Origin: JAFDVL01 sp963794955 | Lineage (GTDB): Bacteria; Acidobacteriota; Blastocatellia; RBC074 | Reading direction: 5' to 3' | Assembly: GCA_963794955.1 (NCBI GenBank) | Contig: CAWCGF010000010.1 | Coordinates: 1 to 64,000, forward strand | Length of the DNA: 64,000 bases | In this document: piece by piece, positions 63,382 to 64,000 of the stretch | Position numbering within the stretch: position 1 is the first letter of the stretch | Layout: each line of letters starts with the position of its first letter | Translations under genes and position numbers: made by a program | The notes under the pieces: generated by a model | The model's input: the letters and a program-made list of their open reading frames with translations, nothing else | What the model was told of the DNA's origin: nothing | Databases searched by the model: none

Positions 63382-64000
63382 ACCAGATTACGATGAGCGA
63401 AGTTCGGGGGATGCAAATGCAGCTAGTCACCCACACACGAGCGCTGGAACTATGTGCCAGAATGAACTATGAGACAGAAGTATTGGACTTCATAGACCAA
63501 ATTCCAGCCGACGATGTTTTGTATGATTTGGGCGCTTGCGAAGGGCGTTTTGCGCTCTATGCGGCTTTACGAAAAGTGAGGTGCTACGCTTTTGAGCCAG
63601 AGGTCTTAAATTTCCAAGCGATGCAGGAAAATATCGCACTCAATGGCGAAGCGGTGAAATCGTATCTTACTCCCTACCAATACGCAGTTGGCGAAAGAAA
63701 CTATCAGACAACGATTAAAATTGGGCAGCCCTGGGCAGGAGGACACCAAAGAGTGATTGCCACGGCACCCAGCCGCGTTGATTTGGATTTTGATTTTAGC
63801 CAGAGCCAAGGAGTAGAGGTAGTCGCACTAGATGAATTCATCACTGCCCATCAACTGCCGCTGCCCAATTATCTAAAAATAGATGTAGATGGTTCGGAGC
63901 GCCCTTTTGTAGAAGGCGCACGACTCACACTTGGACACGTTAACCTGAAAGCTGTGATTTTTGAGCTTTGCACGGAAGATGACGATTTTGATTCCATTAT
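63378..64000 (+). CDS. FkbM family methyltransferase, partial
   Basis: The first 207 codons of a gene that runs off the right edge. The S-adenosylmethionine motif is VLYDLGACEGRFALYAAL and the family segment YLKIDVDGSERPFVEGA follows. FkbM enzymes add O-methyl groups to sugars or other hydroxyls. It overlaps GT41 copy 3 by four bases, so it is made with it. Methylation of the transferred sugar, or of a hydroxyl made by the PhyH oxygenase, is a reasonable guess. Confidence 0.88.
   Translation, partial: MNQITMSEVRGMQMQLVTHTRALELCARMNYETEVLDFIDQIPADDVLYDLGACEGRFALYAALRKVRCYAFEPEVLNFQAMQENIALNGEAVKSYLTPYQYAVGERNYQTTIKIGQPWAGGHQRVIATAPSRVDLDFDFSQSQGVEVVALDEFITAHQLPLPNYLKIDVDGSERPFVEGARLTLGHVNLKAVIFELCTEDDDFDSI

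Overview
The window is a stretch of bacterial chromosome of medium G+C content. Secreted and lipid-anchored proteins, a SurA-like periplasmic chaperone, an oxygen-dependent HemF and a small cytochrome c lipoprotein suggest an aerobic, diderm (Gram-negative) bacterium. The gene mix (large secreted polysaccharide-active proteins, CbbQ/CbbO-type MoxR-VWA pair, SEC-C/TPR/GT41 proteins, many ordinary housekeeping genes) would fit an Acidobacteriota of the Blastocatellia type. That placement is inference from gene content only; there is no rRNA in the window.

Layout. 1-2400: accessory DNA with an IS200/IS605-type element containing a 105-bp palindrome, an intact IS4-family element with inverted repeats and a 5-bp target duplication, and a decayed gene end. 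2341-8000 (minus strand): GT2 glycosyltransferase, a small unknown protein, CPBP-SpoIIM membrane pair, then tig-clpP followed by a small protein made of two ClpX-type zinc fingers in the place where clpX is often found, and tRNA-Leu(TAG). 8000-18400: Fur, cytochrome c lipoprotein, a four-gene redox/regulator/protease operon, hemF, a soluble histidine kinase, a gene-free stretch with a sigma-54-like promoter and a terminator (candidate small RNA), a Cys/Met-metabolism PLP enzyme, an ACT-domain protein, a frameshifted REC-ATPase gene, a CBM9-like protein and a SurA-N protein. 18400-26700: secreted polysaccharide-lyase-like protein, a secreted unknown, an M4 (protealysin-like) protease with its emfourin-type inhibitor, MBL hydrolase, SlyD-like FKBP and mnmA.

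26800-33800: a MoxR ATPase and a 1049-residue VWA protein, normally neighbours, are separated by an unknown gene, a DNA methyltransferase and a TdeIII-family restriction enzyme, all co-directional and tightly spaced. 34300-39900: a complete front half of trans-4-hydroxyproline catabolism (epimerase, three-subunit dehydrogenase, deaminase) with an AraC regulator. 40300-49100: uxaC, recQ, a palindromic MITE-like element, and a divergent group of a pRiA4b-ORF-3-like protein, a SNF2 helicase and a zinc-ribbon protein. 49100-55200: a compact folA-rlmN-uma2-membrane protein-nadB operon plus thyA.

55300-64000 (plus strand): the most unusual locus. Three tandem paralogues each carry an N-terminal SEC-C zinc motif, a TPR array and a GT41 (O-GlcNAc-transferase-like) catalytic region, each apparently starting at TTG, with a 2-oxoglutarate-dependent (PhyH-type) oxygenase between copies two and three and an FkbM methyltransferase overlapping copy three and running off the right edge. 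I read this as a candidate protein or peptide glycosylation and decoration locus.
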